Source: Clostridiales bacterium (GTDB taxonomy: Bacteria; Bacillota; Clostridia; Oscillospirales; Acutalibacteraceae). Taken from it: DNA of 64,000 nucleotides. The stretch covers positions 80,287 to 144,286 of the forward strand of contig DXYF01000016.1 in NCBI GenBank assembly GCA_019415945.1, in the 5' to 3' direction. The notes under the pieces are model-generated. The model searched no databases. It had not been told where the DNA came from and saw nothing but the letters and a program-made list of their open reading frames with translations. Shown one piece after another: positions 54,549-64,000 of the stretch. Positions within the stretch are counted from its first letter, which is position 1. Each line of letters opens with the position of its first letter. Made by a program: the position numbers and the translations under genes.

Positions 54549-56309
54549 TTACTTTGCATTCTGAGGCAGAGCATACTTCTCCTTGTATGCCTTATAATCA
54601 GCATTATACTGAATATCATCGGAATTTCTGAGTTCGTGAAGATACTCATGAGCCTCATAACCGTTGCGGTTAATTTCTATTACGCCGATTGCAATGTTTG
54701 AACAGTGGTCGGACACTCTCTCTATATTTGTAATCAGGTCAGAGAATACAAAGCCAAGCTCTATGGTACATTCACCGCTTGTAAGGCGTCTTACATGGGA
54801 TTCCTTGAGCTTATCGCGAAGTCTGTCGATTACCTGCTCAAGCGGCTCAACCTTTGAAGCAAGCTTTACATCGTTATTGATAAATGCAAGCGTTGCATTG
54901 TTTATAATCTCTACAAGAGCCTCGTTCATAACTTTCAGACCTGCAAGAGCTTCCTCTGAAAATTTAATCTTCTTCTGCTCAATTTCCTCGGCTACCTGCA
55001 AAATATTAACAGCGTGGTCGCTTATTCTCTCAAAGTCACCTATTGTATGCAAAATAAGCTGAACAGTCTTGCTGTCCTTTTCGGAAAGAGTTTTTCTGCT
55101 AAGCTGTACAAGGTAAGTTGAAATTGCGTCTTCATAGGTATCAACCATATCCTCGTTTTCTCTTATAACCTTTGCTGATTTTTCGTCATATTTTCCTAAA
55201 AGCTCAAGGGATGCGAGAAGCGTACCCTCCGAAAGACGAGCCATATTTGTGCTGACTGACATAGCACGCTCGGCAGCAACCGACGGAGTATTGAGAAAAC
55301 GCTCGTCCAAAAACGGTGTTTGAATATTTGCGTCATCCTCACGAATCGTAAGACAAGCAAGCTTTTCAAGCTGCTTGTTAAACGGAAACAGCAATGCGGT
55401 CGCACAAACATTAAACAAAGTATGGATAACTGCTATATTAGCAGGGTTTACAACATCGTCAACAAACGAAAAGTTAACAAACGCATTAATTGCATAGAAC
55501 AAAGTGCTAAGCACAACTGTTCCTATTATATTGAAATACAAATGAACAAATGCGGCTCTCTTTGCATTCTTTTTTGCACCTATACATGAAAGAAGTGCAG
55601 TAATACAGGTACCTATATTTTGTCCCATTACTATAGGAATAGCCATTGAATATGTTATGCTTCCCGTAGTAGACAAAGCCTGCAAAATTCCGACAGAGGC
55701 ACTTGAACTTTGAATAATCGCAGTCAAAACAGCACCGGCAAGAATTCCCAGTATCGGATTCTGGAATGCCGTGAGAATGCTTGTAAACGCAGGATTATCG
55801 GCAAGCGGCTCAACTGCACCGCTCATCATATCCATGCCCACCATAAGAACTGCAAAGCCTACAAAAATCGTACCGAGATTTTTCTTTGAATCCGACTTTA
55901 CAAACATAAGCAGGATAATTCCCACAAAAGCAAAAATTGCCGAGAAAGACGACGGTTTTAAGAGCTGCATAACAAGGCTGTCGCCCTCGATTCCCGAAAG
56001 ACTGAGAATCCAAGCGGTAACCGTTGTTCCGATATTGGCACCCATTATGATTCCTATAGCCTGTCTTAGCTTCATTATTCCGGAGTTTACAAATCCGACA
56101 ACCATTACGGTAGTAGCCGAAGATGACTGAATAACAGCGGTAACTGCCAAACCGAGGAAAAATCCCTTCAGTGTGTTGTTTGTCATCTTTTCAAGAGTTT
56201 TTTCAAGCTTACCGCCCGAAAATTTTTCAAGACCGTCCCCCATTGTGTTCATGCCGTACAAAAACAACGCAAGTCCGCACAACAGGCTCAATACAGCAAA
56301 TAAATCCAT
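54549..56309 (-). CDS. Na+/phosphate cotransporter with PhoU-like domain
   Basis: A 586-residue protein. The membrane half has two inverted repeats with the QSSSATTVMVVGF and QSSSASVGILQAL motifs of the NptA/PNaS family, and eight or nine segments. From about residue 340 comes a soluble domain of two PhoU-like helical repeats (RVSDHCSNIAIGV, ERISDHAVNILQ). It imports inorganic phosphate with sodium. AAAGGAGAG precedes the ATG at 56309. The Pho box upstream implies induction by phosphate shortage through PhoP. Confidence 0.94.
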   Translation of the reverse strand: MDLFAVLSLLCGLALFLYGMNTMGDGLEKFSGGKLEKTLEKMTNNTLKGFFLGLAVTAVIQSSSATTVMVVGFVNSGIMKLRQAIGIIMGANIGTTVTAWILSLSGIEGDSLVMQLLKPSSFSAIFAFVGIILLMFVKSDSKKNLGTIFVGFAVLMVGMDMMSGAVEPLADNPAFTSILTAFQNPILGILAGAVLTAIIQSSSASVGILQALSTTGSITYSMAIPIVMGQNIGTCITALLSCIGAKKNAKRAAFVHLYFNIIGTVVLSTLFYAINAFVNFSFVDDVVNPANIAVIHTLFNVCATALLFPFNKQLEKLACLTIREDDANIQTPFLDERFLNTPSVAAERAMSVSTNMARLSEGTLLASLELLGKYDEKSAKVIRENEDMVDTYEDAISTYLVQLSRKTLSEKDSKTVQLILHTIGDFERISDHAVNILQVAEEIEQKKIKFSEEALAGLKVMNEALVEIINNATLAFINNDVKLASKVEPLEQVIDRLRDKLKESHVRRLTSGECTIELGFVFSDLITNIERVSDHCSNIAIGVIEINRNGYEAHEYLHELRNSDDIQYNADYKAYKEKYALPQNAK

Positions 56310-56362
56310 AATTTACATACTCTCCTTTACTTCTAAATCATATTAAAGCCAAGTTATTTTTT

Positions 56363-56390
56363 TGTAAATGTAATGTAAAAAGTATGTAAA
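56363..56390 (-). promoter_or_regulatory. Pho box of three TTTACA repeats
   Basis: On the minus strand TTTACA occurs three times with exact 5-base spacers (56390-56385, 56379-56374, 56368-56363), an 11-bp period like PhoP boxes (TTAACA type). The third repeat can serve as -35 with TAATAT 18 bases downstream. It is 54-81 bases before the cotransporter start. Confidence 0.8.
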
Positions 56391-56559
56391 GTTTATTATT
56401 TTCGTCATTTCTGAGTAAATTATTCGTAAAGCAACGCCATTTTTAGAGTTAACATCAATAATTTATTTTACTCAATATTTATAATAACTAAACATTTTAT
56501 TATTTTAAATAAAATATAACGAAAAAATTGCAATCCTTGCAAATAATTATTAAAATATG
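56391..56559. other. AT-rich intergenic region
   Basis: No gene or clear motif apart from the flanking Pho box and the glycosyltransferase promoter. Confidence 0.4.
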
Positions 56560-56589
56560 TTGTGATTTTGCCGCCGAGTGTGCTATAAT
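56560..56589 (+). promoter_or_regulatory. Extended -10 promoter for the GT39-like gene
   Basis: TTGTGA (56560-56565), 18 bases and TATAAT (56584-56589) preceded by TGC, an extended -10. Confidence 0.65.
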
Positions 56590-56632
56590 GTTCTTTAATA
56601 AATTCGGTAATTGTAAACAGGAGTTTTACGCT

Positions 56633-58348
56633 ATGGATATCAGTAATAAAAAATCAGCAGCTATTCTTGCTGTTATTATAATAATCAGCCTTGCAATAAG
56701 CACTTTTTACATGACAACAAAGCAAGGCTACCACGAGGATGAGCTTCTGACATATAACCTTGCAAATTCCTCAAAACAGCTTAATGTTGACGGCGGCTGG
56801 AACACACCCGAAGACTTTAACGAATATTTAACCGTAAGCGAAAATCAAAGGTTTGATTACGGCCTTGTTTATGAAAATCAAATTATCGACGCATCGCACC
56901 CGCCGTTTTATTACGCACTTGTACATACGGTTTGCTCGTTTTTTCCTGAAACTTTCAGCAGATGGTTTGCTTATTCAATAAACCTGTTTGCAATCATCGG
57001 CGTGCTTATAATGCTCTACAAAATCGCCAAAAAGGTAACCGAGAATAATTTTTATGCCCTGTTAGCCTGCGGAGCATACGCACTCAGCATTGCGTGCGTC
57101 ACAACCACAATTTATCTGAGAATGTACGCAACGCTTACATTTTTTGTACTTGCGTTTCTTTACATAAGCCTTGTGATGTACGAAAAGAAAAACACGGTAA
57201 AGCTGTCTGACTGTCTTTTGCTCACTCTTACCGTTATTCTCGGTACTCTCACACAGTATTATTTCATTATGTTCGCAGGATTAATCGGGCTTGTTTTCCT
57301 TGTATTTAAAATAAAGGAAAAGAACATAAAAGACCTTATAAAATATATTGTTTCCGCTCTTGTCGGAGTAGCAATAGCTATGTGTATTTACCCGTACATA
57401 ATTTCAAATGTACTCGGCGGAAACAGAGGGCTCGGCTCACTCGACTTTTCCTCGCTTGAACTTATTACAATACTCACCTATCTTGTCTATAAGCTTTGCA
57501 CTTATATAGAAGTTTTGTCTAAAGACTTGTTTTTAGGTCAAATTTGGCTGTTTGCGCTTTGCAGCGTCTGTGCCGTAGGATTTGGCATTTACTTTAGATT
57601 TATAAAAAAACATAAGCTAAACCGCAAGGCAATGTTTGTTATCGTACCTGCTTTAGTGTATTTTATATTCATTTCGCTTGTGTCACCGTTTAACAGCGAC
57701 AGGTATGTTATGGCGTCGCTTCCGCTTATTTCAATGCTGTTCACATTCGCTTTCATAAAAATATTTATGCTCATAAAAAGCCAAAAAGCACAGCTTATTT
57801 TGCCGGCGGGAATTTTACTTGCAAGTGCAATAGCTTTCGGCACGGTAACGCCCTACTATCTTTACGGCAAAACAAATCTCTATGAACCAAAAACCGATAA
57901 CTGCGTTTTTGTGGGTACTGCGATGCTTGAGTGGAACAAATGTATTGACAAGCTTGAAAACTATGACAGTACAATGATTGTACAGACATCGGAAATGTCA
58001 AAAACACTCGGAGATGAGCTTGAGAGTTTTGCCTCGAAGCGTGGAATTGTCACGAAAGGTAAAATCTCCGAGCTTGCAAAGGCATATATGAACAATGGCA
58101 GTGAAAAAGAGCTTACAAGCAGTATGGACGCCCTCAAAAACGACGAAAAGCTTGCCGGCTTGGACGAAGTCACCGTCTATATTTCACGCCTTGCGGACAA
58201 CGAAGACACAATAAAATATATTACCGAAAACACTAAATTTAAAAACTACGAGCTTATACAGGCTGACTACAGCTTTGACGATTTTTATAATTGGTACGAT
58301 TACTTTGTACAAACAGAGTCGTACTGCAATGTATATCGCTTTTATTGA
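56633..58348 (+). CDS. GT39-like membrane glycosyltransferase
   Basis: A 571-residue protein starting MDISNKKSAAILAV (CAGGAG upstream). It has 11-13 membrane segments. The first outer loop contains the acidic motif YHEDELLTYNL and a downstream DASHPPFYY, typical of ArnT/PMT-type (GT-C) transferases, where the acidic residue is catalytic. The C-terminal 120 residues are a soluble outer domain (TIVQTSEMSKTLGDELESF). It would move a sugar from a lipid carrier to a surface acceptor. The acceptor is unknown. Patatin-like gene follows after 18 bases, likely cotranscribed. Confidence 0.82.
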   Translation: MDISNKKSAAILAVIIIISLAISTFYMTTKQGYHEDELLTYNLANSSKQLNVDGGWNTPEDFNEYLTVSENQRFDYGLVYENQIIDASHPPFYYALVHTVCSFFPETFSRWFAYSINLFAIIGVLIMLYKIAKKVTENNFYALLACGAYALSIACVTTTIYLRMYATLTFFVLAFLYISLVMYEKKNTVKLSDCLLLTLTVILGTLTQYYFIMFAGLIGLVFLVFKIKEKNIKDLIKYIVSALVGVAIAMCIYPYIISNVLGGNRGLGSLDFSSLELITILTYLVYKLCTYIEVLSKDLFLGQIWLFALCSVCAVGFGIYFRFIKKHKLNRKAMFVIVPALVYFIFISLVSPFNSDRYVMASLPLISMLFTFAFIKIFMLIKSQKAQLILPAGILLASAIAFGTVTPYYLYGKTNLYEPKTDNCVFVGTAMLEWNKCIDKLENYDSTMIVQTSEMSKTLGDELESFASKRGIVTKGKISELAKAYMNNGSEKELTSSMDALKNDEKLAGLDEVTVYISRLADNEDTIKYITENTKFKNYELIQADYSFDDFYNWYDYFVQTESYCNVYRFY

Positions 58349-58366
58349 TAAAAAAGGGTGGTAATT

Positions 58367-59257
58367 TTGCAAAATCAAGAAAGAAAAAACTCTATAGGAA
58401 TTGCCTTGTCAGGCGGCGGCTTGCAGGGTATTGCACATATCGGTGCTATAAAGGCTCTTTACGAGCTTGGAATAAAACCGCAGTATGTATCAGGCACAAG
58501 TTCCGGTGCGGCAATGGCGGCAATAGTTGCTATGGGATACAACGCCGACGAGATGAGAGATATTGCCAAAAAGCACTGGAAAACACTTGCCGAAATTGAT
58601 AACGGTCTTATTTTCAAGGCACTGGCTCAATTTATACTGAATAAAAAAATACAAAAGGACGGAATAAAATCCAGCGAAATAATCTCCGATGTTATCAAAC
58701 AAATAATGGACGAGCGTGGAATCAAAGGGTTTAAGGATTTGCCGATAAACCTTTCAATCTGTACAGTAGATACTCTTACAACGGATGAGTGTATCTTTAC
58801 AACGGAAGATGAACATCTTGAAAATGAACATATACACTATATATCCGATGCACCGCTCGAAATTGCAGTAAGAGCAAGCATGGCATTTCCCGCAATATTT
58901 ACAACCTGCACCTACGATAAATACAACTTTATCGACGGTGGATCAAAGGACAACCTGCCGGTTAAGATTTTGAAAGATATGGGCGTAGGTAAAGTGCTTG
59001 CAATAGGCTTTAACATCATGAATTACGACCCTGATTCAGGTCTTGAAGGACTTATTAAGGTTATTTGGCGTGCTCTCGATGTTTATTCAATAGACGGCAC
59101 AAGAAAGTCGATGAAAATGGCTGACTACGCCGTTGAAATAAACAATGAAAATACGCAGCTGTTTTCTATGGACGATATTGACGAAACCATAAACGAGGGC
59201 TATGACGCAATTATGGAGCACAAAGATGAAATTTTAAAAATTTTTAAAGATGAATAA
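58367..59257 (+). CDS. Patatin-like phospholipase
   Basis: A 296-residue soluble enzyme. The start is the TTG at 58367 (AAGGGTGG upstream). GIALSGGGLQGIAHIGAIKAL gives the oxyanion loop, SGTSSGAAMAAI holds the catalytic Ser (GTSSG), and NFIDGGSKDN holds the catalytic Asp (DGG). RssA-type patatins hydrolyse lipid acyl esters. Cotranscribed with the glycosyltransferase, so membrane lipid remodelling is plausible. The gene ends directly at dispersed element copy 3. Confidence 0.93.
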   Translation: MQNQERKNSIGIALSGGGLQGIAHIGAIKALYELGIKPQYVSGTSSGAAMAAIVAMGYNADEMRDIAKKHWKTLAEIDNGLIFKALAQFILNKKIQKDGIKSSEIISDVIKQIMDERGIKGFKDLPINLSICTVDTLTTDECIFTTEDEHLENEHIHYISDAPLEIAVRASMAFPAIFTTCTYDKYNFIDGGSKDNLPVKILKDMGVGKVLAIGFNIMNYDPDSGLEGLIKVIWRALDVYSIDGTRKSMKMADYAVEINNENTQLFSMDDIDETINEGYDAIMEHKDEILKIFKDE

Positions 59258-59353
59258 AAGTCGAGTGCCTCGACACTGGGTTCGAGCAGACAGGTCGATA
59301 TTATCAAACCCTTTTTACCCGACCGTTTTCGAGAAGTTTCCTATAAAGTAAAA
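59257..59353 (-). repeat. Dispersed structured element, copy 3
   Basis: Lies between the patatin gene stop and the convergent subtilase. On the minus strand it runs TATTTTACTTTATAGGAAAC to GTCGAGGCACTCGAC plus T4. It is about 90% identical with copy 2 in its central part (GGTTTGATAATAT, ACCTGTCTGCTCGAAC). Confidence 0.85.
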
Positions 59354-59404
59354 TAAATCCGCCGAAAAACCCGAGGCGTACTTTTTATAGCCTATTTAAA
59401 TTTT

Positions 59405-62322
59405 TTAAAATCCGGTAATGGCGCCTGAAACATACTGAAGAATCAGATTAGCATCATTAATATCCATTTCGCCGTCGCGATTAACATCTGCGGCAACTTT
59501 ATTTGCATCGGAATAATTGTTTAATGAAGCAAGGCATTTTTGTATAAAAGTTACATCATCAACAGTTATCTCTCCGTCCAAATTAGCATCGCCTAAAGTA
59601 ATAGCATCTGTTTTTATCCACTGCGCGTATGCGGTAACAGAGTCGCCGTCACTATCAGCTTGATATACAACCTCGTCAGCATTATAATAAAGCTTTTTAT
59701 TTATAATTCCGGAGTCAAGCCATTCGTTATCTGTACAGCTCCAATAACCGTATTCGTCACATAAATACCATCCCAAAAAACTATAATTCTGTTTTATAAA
59801 AGTATTTGATGACAAAATCAGCGGAATGTCAGTGTAACCTGTTATGTCAGCCATAGTTCCGTTTCCGTCACCCGGGTCAAATTTAATTGTGTAAGAATTC
59901 GGCGCCCATTGAGCATACATATAAACCTCATCACCATCTACAGATGATGTTTTTGCTATAGTCGCTTGATCATTGTATTTGAATTTTGTATAACCGTCAG
60001 GCTCTGTTCCTTCAACATACCAGCCTGTAGAGCTTCCATTAGTATAATACCATTTGTTGTCAGATGTCCTGCGAGCAGTCCATCCGTCAAAATTGTATCC
60101 GCTCTTAACATACAAATTTTTTGAAATTTTCGTATTTACACCGTATGTTATTTTCTGCTGAGACATTGTATTTTGTCCGCCGTTGGGATTAAAAACCAAC
60201 CTATAAGTTATCGGCTCCCATTGAGCATACATATAAACCTTATCACCATCTACAGATGATGTTTTTGCAATAGTTGCTTGATTATTGTATTTAAATTTTG
60301 TATAACCATTAGGTTCGGATCCTTCAACATACCAGCCTGTGGAGCTTCCATTGGTATAATACCATTTATTATCAGATGTTCTGCGAGCAGTCCATCCGTC
60401 AAAATTGTATCCATTTTTTACATACAAATTTTTTGAAATTTTCGTATTTACACCGTATGTTATTTTTTGCTGAGACATTGTATTTTGTCCGCCGTTGGGA
60501 TTAAAAACCAATGTATAAGTTATCGGCTCCCATTGAGCATACATTGTAACTACATCGCCGCGTGTACCGGAAGTATGTGCAATACTCGCTTTGTTTACGT
60601 ACAAACATTTGCTGTATCCGCTCGGCTGCTGACCTTCAACATACCAACCCGTTCCGCCGGAACCTTTGTAGTTCCATTTATTGTCAGACTGTCTGTGCGC
60701 ATACCATCCCTTGAACTTATAACCTGTTTTTGAATATGTATTAGCCTTTAAGTTCACCGGTATTCCGTAAGTGACCGCGGTGTCGCTCATTGTGCTTCCA
60801 GTTCCGCCGTTTTTATTGTACTTAACTGTAAATTTGTGATTTGGAACATCGGTAATCGCCTTGTACGCATTGAGTCTTCCGCCGCTTTTAACTTTACCAG
60901 AAAGGTAACTGGTTTTGTCCGAACCGTCCAGTATTGCCGACCTCATTCCGTAGTTTGTGATGGTCGGGTATTTGCTTTTTATAAGCGCTGCTACTCCCGC
61001 AACATAAGGAGCCGCCATTGAGGTACCGCTTAAATATGCGTAATACCACTCACTTGTATTCCCGTTATATGTGGAACAGATGCTGCATCCAGGAGCAGCA
61101 ATATTAACACTTGATTTTCCGTAATTTGAATAATGATTACCGTCTTCATCAGTATATAAAAGCCCAAATACATCATTTTCATCGGTAGCCGCAACCGAAA
61201 TTACATTTGACAGCTTGTAAACCGACGGATATAGTTTTGTATATCCGCTCGGTGGATTGTCAATATTTTTATTATCATTTCCGGCAGAGCAGACAAATAA
61301 ACCGTCATAGTTTTTAACACTTTCTTTTATCGCTTGGTCATCTACATAGATACCAGAACTAAAATTTATTATGTCAATGTTTTTTGATTAGCATACTGAA
61401 TAGCATTTGCGATAGCATCCGTGCTAGATTCACCATCAGAGTCATAAATTTTAAGACTAACCAATGTCACATTCCAACAGGCGCCGGAAATTCCTCTATT
61501 GTTATTGCCTACTGCTCCGATGATTCCGGCTACGTGAGTTCCGTGTCCGTCTGAATCTGTAAAAGGCGCGTTATCAACAAAGCTTTTGCTCAGCGTTGTG
61601 TCAACGTTTGCCGTTAAATCGGAATGAGCGCGTTTTATTCCAGTGTCGATAACACCGACGGTTACATCAGAACTTCCGGTTGTTATGTTCCAAACAGCCG
61701 GCAAATTAATTTTACTTGCTGCCCACTGTTTACTGTAGTATGAATCATTTGGCACCGCGGCAGGCTCATAAATATAATTTGGCTGTACCGCCCAAACATC
61801 ATCACGAGCTTCAAGCTCGTCAATAGCGTCTAAAACCGCCTGTTTGCTTTTTGTCTTTAGGTCGAGCTTGATTATCCGATGAAAAGAGGAATAATCATTA
61901 TTATATCCGCTTTCGTCTTCGTAATCATCGACAATTTCATCATTAATCGCTTCGTCAGCCGTCGCGGTACTGTTAACCTATAAAGAATTTAACTGCAAAT
62001 TTTGTTCCTTAATTGATTCAACGGTGTAAGAGGTTAAATCCTCAACTTTTTCGGCGTTAACCTCGCTGAAATCATATTTATCGTAATCGTCAAGTTCAAG
62101 GCTCACGTCGTTTTTCAGCATTACAATAACGCTGTCATCCTCAAAATCGTCGTCAAGTGTAGCGTCGCAGTAAATTTTTTCCTCTTCGGCTTCAACAGAT
62201 ACAAGTTCAGCCGATTTATTTTCAGATACACTTGAAAAGAATTGATCCGTTTCGGCAAAAGCCGGTATTGCACTTGCCACTGCCAAAATTAAAGCCAGCA
62301 GTAATGCCGTTATTTTTTTCAT
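59405..62322 (-). pseudogene. Secreted S8 subtilase with repeats and dockerin, broken by TAG and a frameshift
   Basis: A 972-residue protein in conception. MKKITALLLALILAVASAIPAFA is the signal peptide, followed by an acidic propeptide. A TAG (61978-61980) interrupts the propeptide in frame. The catalytic domain has DVTVGVIDTGI (Asp), GHGTHVAGIIGA (His) and, after a missing A in a run (61380-61385), GTSMAAPYVAG (Ser). Then come four Listeria-Bacteroides repeats (IKFDPGDGNG type), two of them nearly identical 104-residue units, and a C-terminal type I dockerin (GDANLDGEITVDDVTFIQKC and DVNRDGEMDINDANLILQY). The dockerin suggests attachment to a cohesin scaffold. Confidence 0.85.
59892..60522. 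repeat. Two 312-bp direct repeats inside the subtilase gene
   Basis: Two adjacent units of about 104 residues are nearly identical (for example GCCGTTGGGA at 60179 and 60491, 312 apart). They encode cell-wall-type repeats and are prone to recombination. Confidence 0.8.
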
Positions 62323-62361
62323 AATAATTCTCCCCTTTCCTCTTAATTAATATTTTATTTT

Positions 62362-63105
62362 TTAAACTCTTCTGCGTTTGAGAACAAGCAATGCGCCTGC
62401 CGCAAGCAGGGTTACAATTCCCGTCGCCGCAAGGGCGGATGAAGCGTTCTGTCCCGTTTGAATTGGCGAATTGTTATTTTTATTATTTCCGACAGTATCG
62501 GGTGTTGACTGAGATTTTGTTTCGTTGGGTGTTGTTTGAGGATTTGTTTCATCAGTAACATTTGGTACAGTCGGCTCAGTTTGTTTATTAGCTGATGTGA
62601 AATTTAATATTTTGGCAATTTCATCCAAAACATTATCGGCTATTACTCCTGTATCATATGCGTCTTTTATTGTGTAAATAGTACCGTTTTTATACAGGTC
62701 AACTTGTTGAGCTGCATCCACAATATATTCATAATTTCCTATTATATCTTCTATTATTACAGCTATTATACTCATTCCTGTGAATCTATATCGAATTAAT
62801 ATACTACCGTCACTTAATGTTCCGAAGTATTCCAAGGTAACATCGTCTGTTGTAAGTCCGTATTCTGCAAAAGAATATTTATCCGCTACCGCCTGCTTTA
62901 TTTCAAGCTCTGTTTCGGCATCAAGTCCGGGAGTAGTTGGGTCATTAGGTATTGCAGGATAAGTTGTTACTTCATCCGAGCTTGCTGATTCATCCGGATT
63001 GATTACCACCTCATCCGCGCTTGCCGTTTTTGCAAATGCCGTTGTTATAAATAAAGACGACAAAAGCAACATTATTGCCATTGTGATTGATATTATTTTT
63101 TTCAT
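62362..63105 (-). CDS. Sortase-anchored surface protein, unknown
   Basis: A 247-residue protein with a signal peptide (MKKIISITMAIMLLLSSLFI), a soluble central domain (about 60-170: VADKYSFAEYGLTTDDVTLEYFGTL), a Thr/Pro/Asn-rich stalk (about 175-215) and the C-terminal sorting signal PIQTG, then a hydrophobic segment and KRRRV. The signal differs from LPXTG only at the first position. The stalk resembles cell-wall spacers. No family is recognised. It lies directly upstream of the subtilase on the same strand and may be cotranscribed or coregulated with it. Confidence 0.85.
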   Translation of the reverse strand: MKKIISITMAIMLLLSSLFITTAFAKTASADEVVINPDESASSDEVTTYPAIPNDPTTPGLDAETELEIKQAVADKYSFAEYGLTTDDVTLEYFGTLSDGSILIRYRFTGMSIIAVIIEDIIGNYEYIVDAAQQVDLYKNGTIYTIKDAYDTGVIADNVLDEIAKILNFTSANKQTEPTVPNVTDETNPQTTPNETKSQSTPDTVGNNKNNNSPIQTGQNASSALAATGIVTLLAAGALLVLKRRRV

Positions 63106-63462
63106 AAATTTCTCTCCTTAATTAAAATTTTTATATTTTATTATTTTGATTTACAAAAACATCTCCATCACATACATTTTAAATAAAATTTTATTAAAGT
63201 TACCTTTAATTTATATCAATAATATCATATATAATATTGTAACGCAAGATTTTCGTTATAATTTTTCTCTTTTTTGTTAAATAGATACAATAAAACTAAA
63301 TTAAACTGTGCCCATGTGATAATATAAAACATTAGAATTTTAGTACGGTAACAATATTTTTTCTGCTAAACCTTTTGGTGTATAACTCTTTTTACTGCAA
63401 ATCAGGTCGTTTGTTTCTTTCGTGGTGATAATCTGAATATGTTAAGAAAACCGCTTTGAAGG
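63106..63462. other. AT-rich gap before the IS remnant
   Basis: No gene or strong motif seen in 357 bases apart from promoter-like AT stretches for the surface protein. Confidence 0.4.
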
Positions 63463-64000
63463 AAGTGAAGTGAACCCCAAAGTTTAGACAAATAAATATT
63501 AAAATTCAACAGAATGAGTTCGGTATTGCACCGGGCTCATTTTCAATTTTGTAATTATTCTATCATTGTTGTAGTAATTAATGTAATCTTTCAAACAGTT
63601 GATGAATTCATCAACTGTTTGAAAATGCTCGCCGTAAAACATTTCCACTTTAAGTCTGCCGAAAAAGTTTTCCATAGCACCATTATCCATACAGTTACCT
63701 TTTCTTGACATACTTTGGGTAATATTGTGTAATATTGTGTTCTGTAAGTAACCGCTGATATTCGGTGTGCTGATATTGTCACCCTTGATCCGAATGGAAC
63801 ACAGGCGTCGCATCATCGGGAAGCTTCTTGAAAAGTTCTGTCAGCATTTCTCGTATTTGTTCTAAATTAGGACTTAGTGAAATAGAGTAAGATACAATTT
63901 CTCTGTTGAACAAATCCATTACAGGAGACAGATAAACTTTTTCATCTCCTACAATAATAAATAAGGTTAAAGGCACGGTAGCCAGCCGTGTCTTTTTCCA
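63463..64000 (-). mobile_element. IS3-family (IS150-like) transposase remnant
   Basis: The minus-strand OrfB integrase core continues past the right edge. Identified parts are VYLSPVMDLFNREIVSYSISL, PVFHSDQG, HTEYQRLLTEHNITQ, SRKGNCMDNGAMENFFGRLK with the DDE Glu region, and YINYYNNDRIITKLKMSPVQYR. TGA replaces the Trp after DQG (63779-63781), and a 10-bp tandem duplication (CACAATATTA twice, about 63722-63741) shifts the frame. An inverted-repeat-like end, GTGAACCCCAAAGTTTAGAC, lies near 63469-63489. The element is inactive. Confidence 0.85.

Noticed and set aside
1..64000. Stop-codon reassignment to explain in-frame stops
   Set aside because: TGA, TAA and TAG all occur as internal stops, and many intact genes end with each of them, so no single recoding explains it.

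Overview
The window looks like a chromosome segment of a low-GC, spore-forming anaerobic Clostridia member, probably Oscillospiraceae/Ruminococcaceae. Support: an alpha/beta-type small acid-soluble spore protein, strong AGGAGG ribosome sites, a secreted subtilase with Listeria-Bacteroides repeats and a C-terminal dockerin, ECF transporter S components (BioY, QueT), LL-diaminopimelate aminotransferase, class 1B PyrD with PyrK, and conjugation genes of the Firmicutes type. The species assignment is inference.

Region 1 (1-19,000) is a mobile island. On the minus strand it carries a decayed conjugation module (xis-like, HTH protein, Maff2-like, TrbL, PrgI, VirB4 running off the left edge) with a BrnT/BrnA toxin-antitoxin pair inside it. 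Cargo follows: a DUF6076-like protein, a broken acetyltransferase-methyltransferase, a Sau3AI/MutH-type restriction system with an HTH-Dam methylase and a second, broken methylase, and a three-gene plus-strand cluster (WYL regulator, helicase-nuclease, 688-residue unknown). The island ends at a 3' half of tRNA-Trp (18,954-18,997), followed by a tRNA-type terminator; this is read as the attachment scar.

Region 2 (19,553-27,760) holds a LytTR/DUF3021/ABC exporter operon and a minus-strand set of TerB_N/TerB_C protein, BrxD-like ATPase and Lhr-like helicase, which resembles BREX accessory genes without the BREX core.

Region 3 (27,967-34,371) has an anion permease and a complete type II-C CRISPR locus: a six-repeat array whose repeats each end in an extended -10 promoter, cas2, cas1, cas9 and a tracrRNA with a consensus promoter. 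cas9 is interrupted by a one-base shift in an A7 run.

Region 4 (34,600-59,260) is mostly housekeeping: bioY, mazF, nnrD, an RluA-type enzyme, a spore protein, an M23 peptidase, pyrD/pyrK, queT with a preQ1 riboswitch, then an ANTAR regulator-carA-carB::dapF-pyrG-dapL operon. carB and dapF form one uninterrupted frame. A Na/phosphate cotransporter follows, with a three-repeat Pho box. Region 5 (59,400-64,000) has a broken dockerin subtilase, a sortase-anchored protein and an IS3-family remnant.

Three features run across the window. A ~98-bp structured element occurs three times between genes. About eleven genes carry nonsense codons, homopolymer indels, an insertion or short tandem duplications. 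Defence genes are dense (restriction, CRISPR, two uncharacterised helicase systems, two toxin loci).
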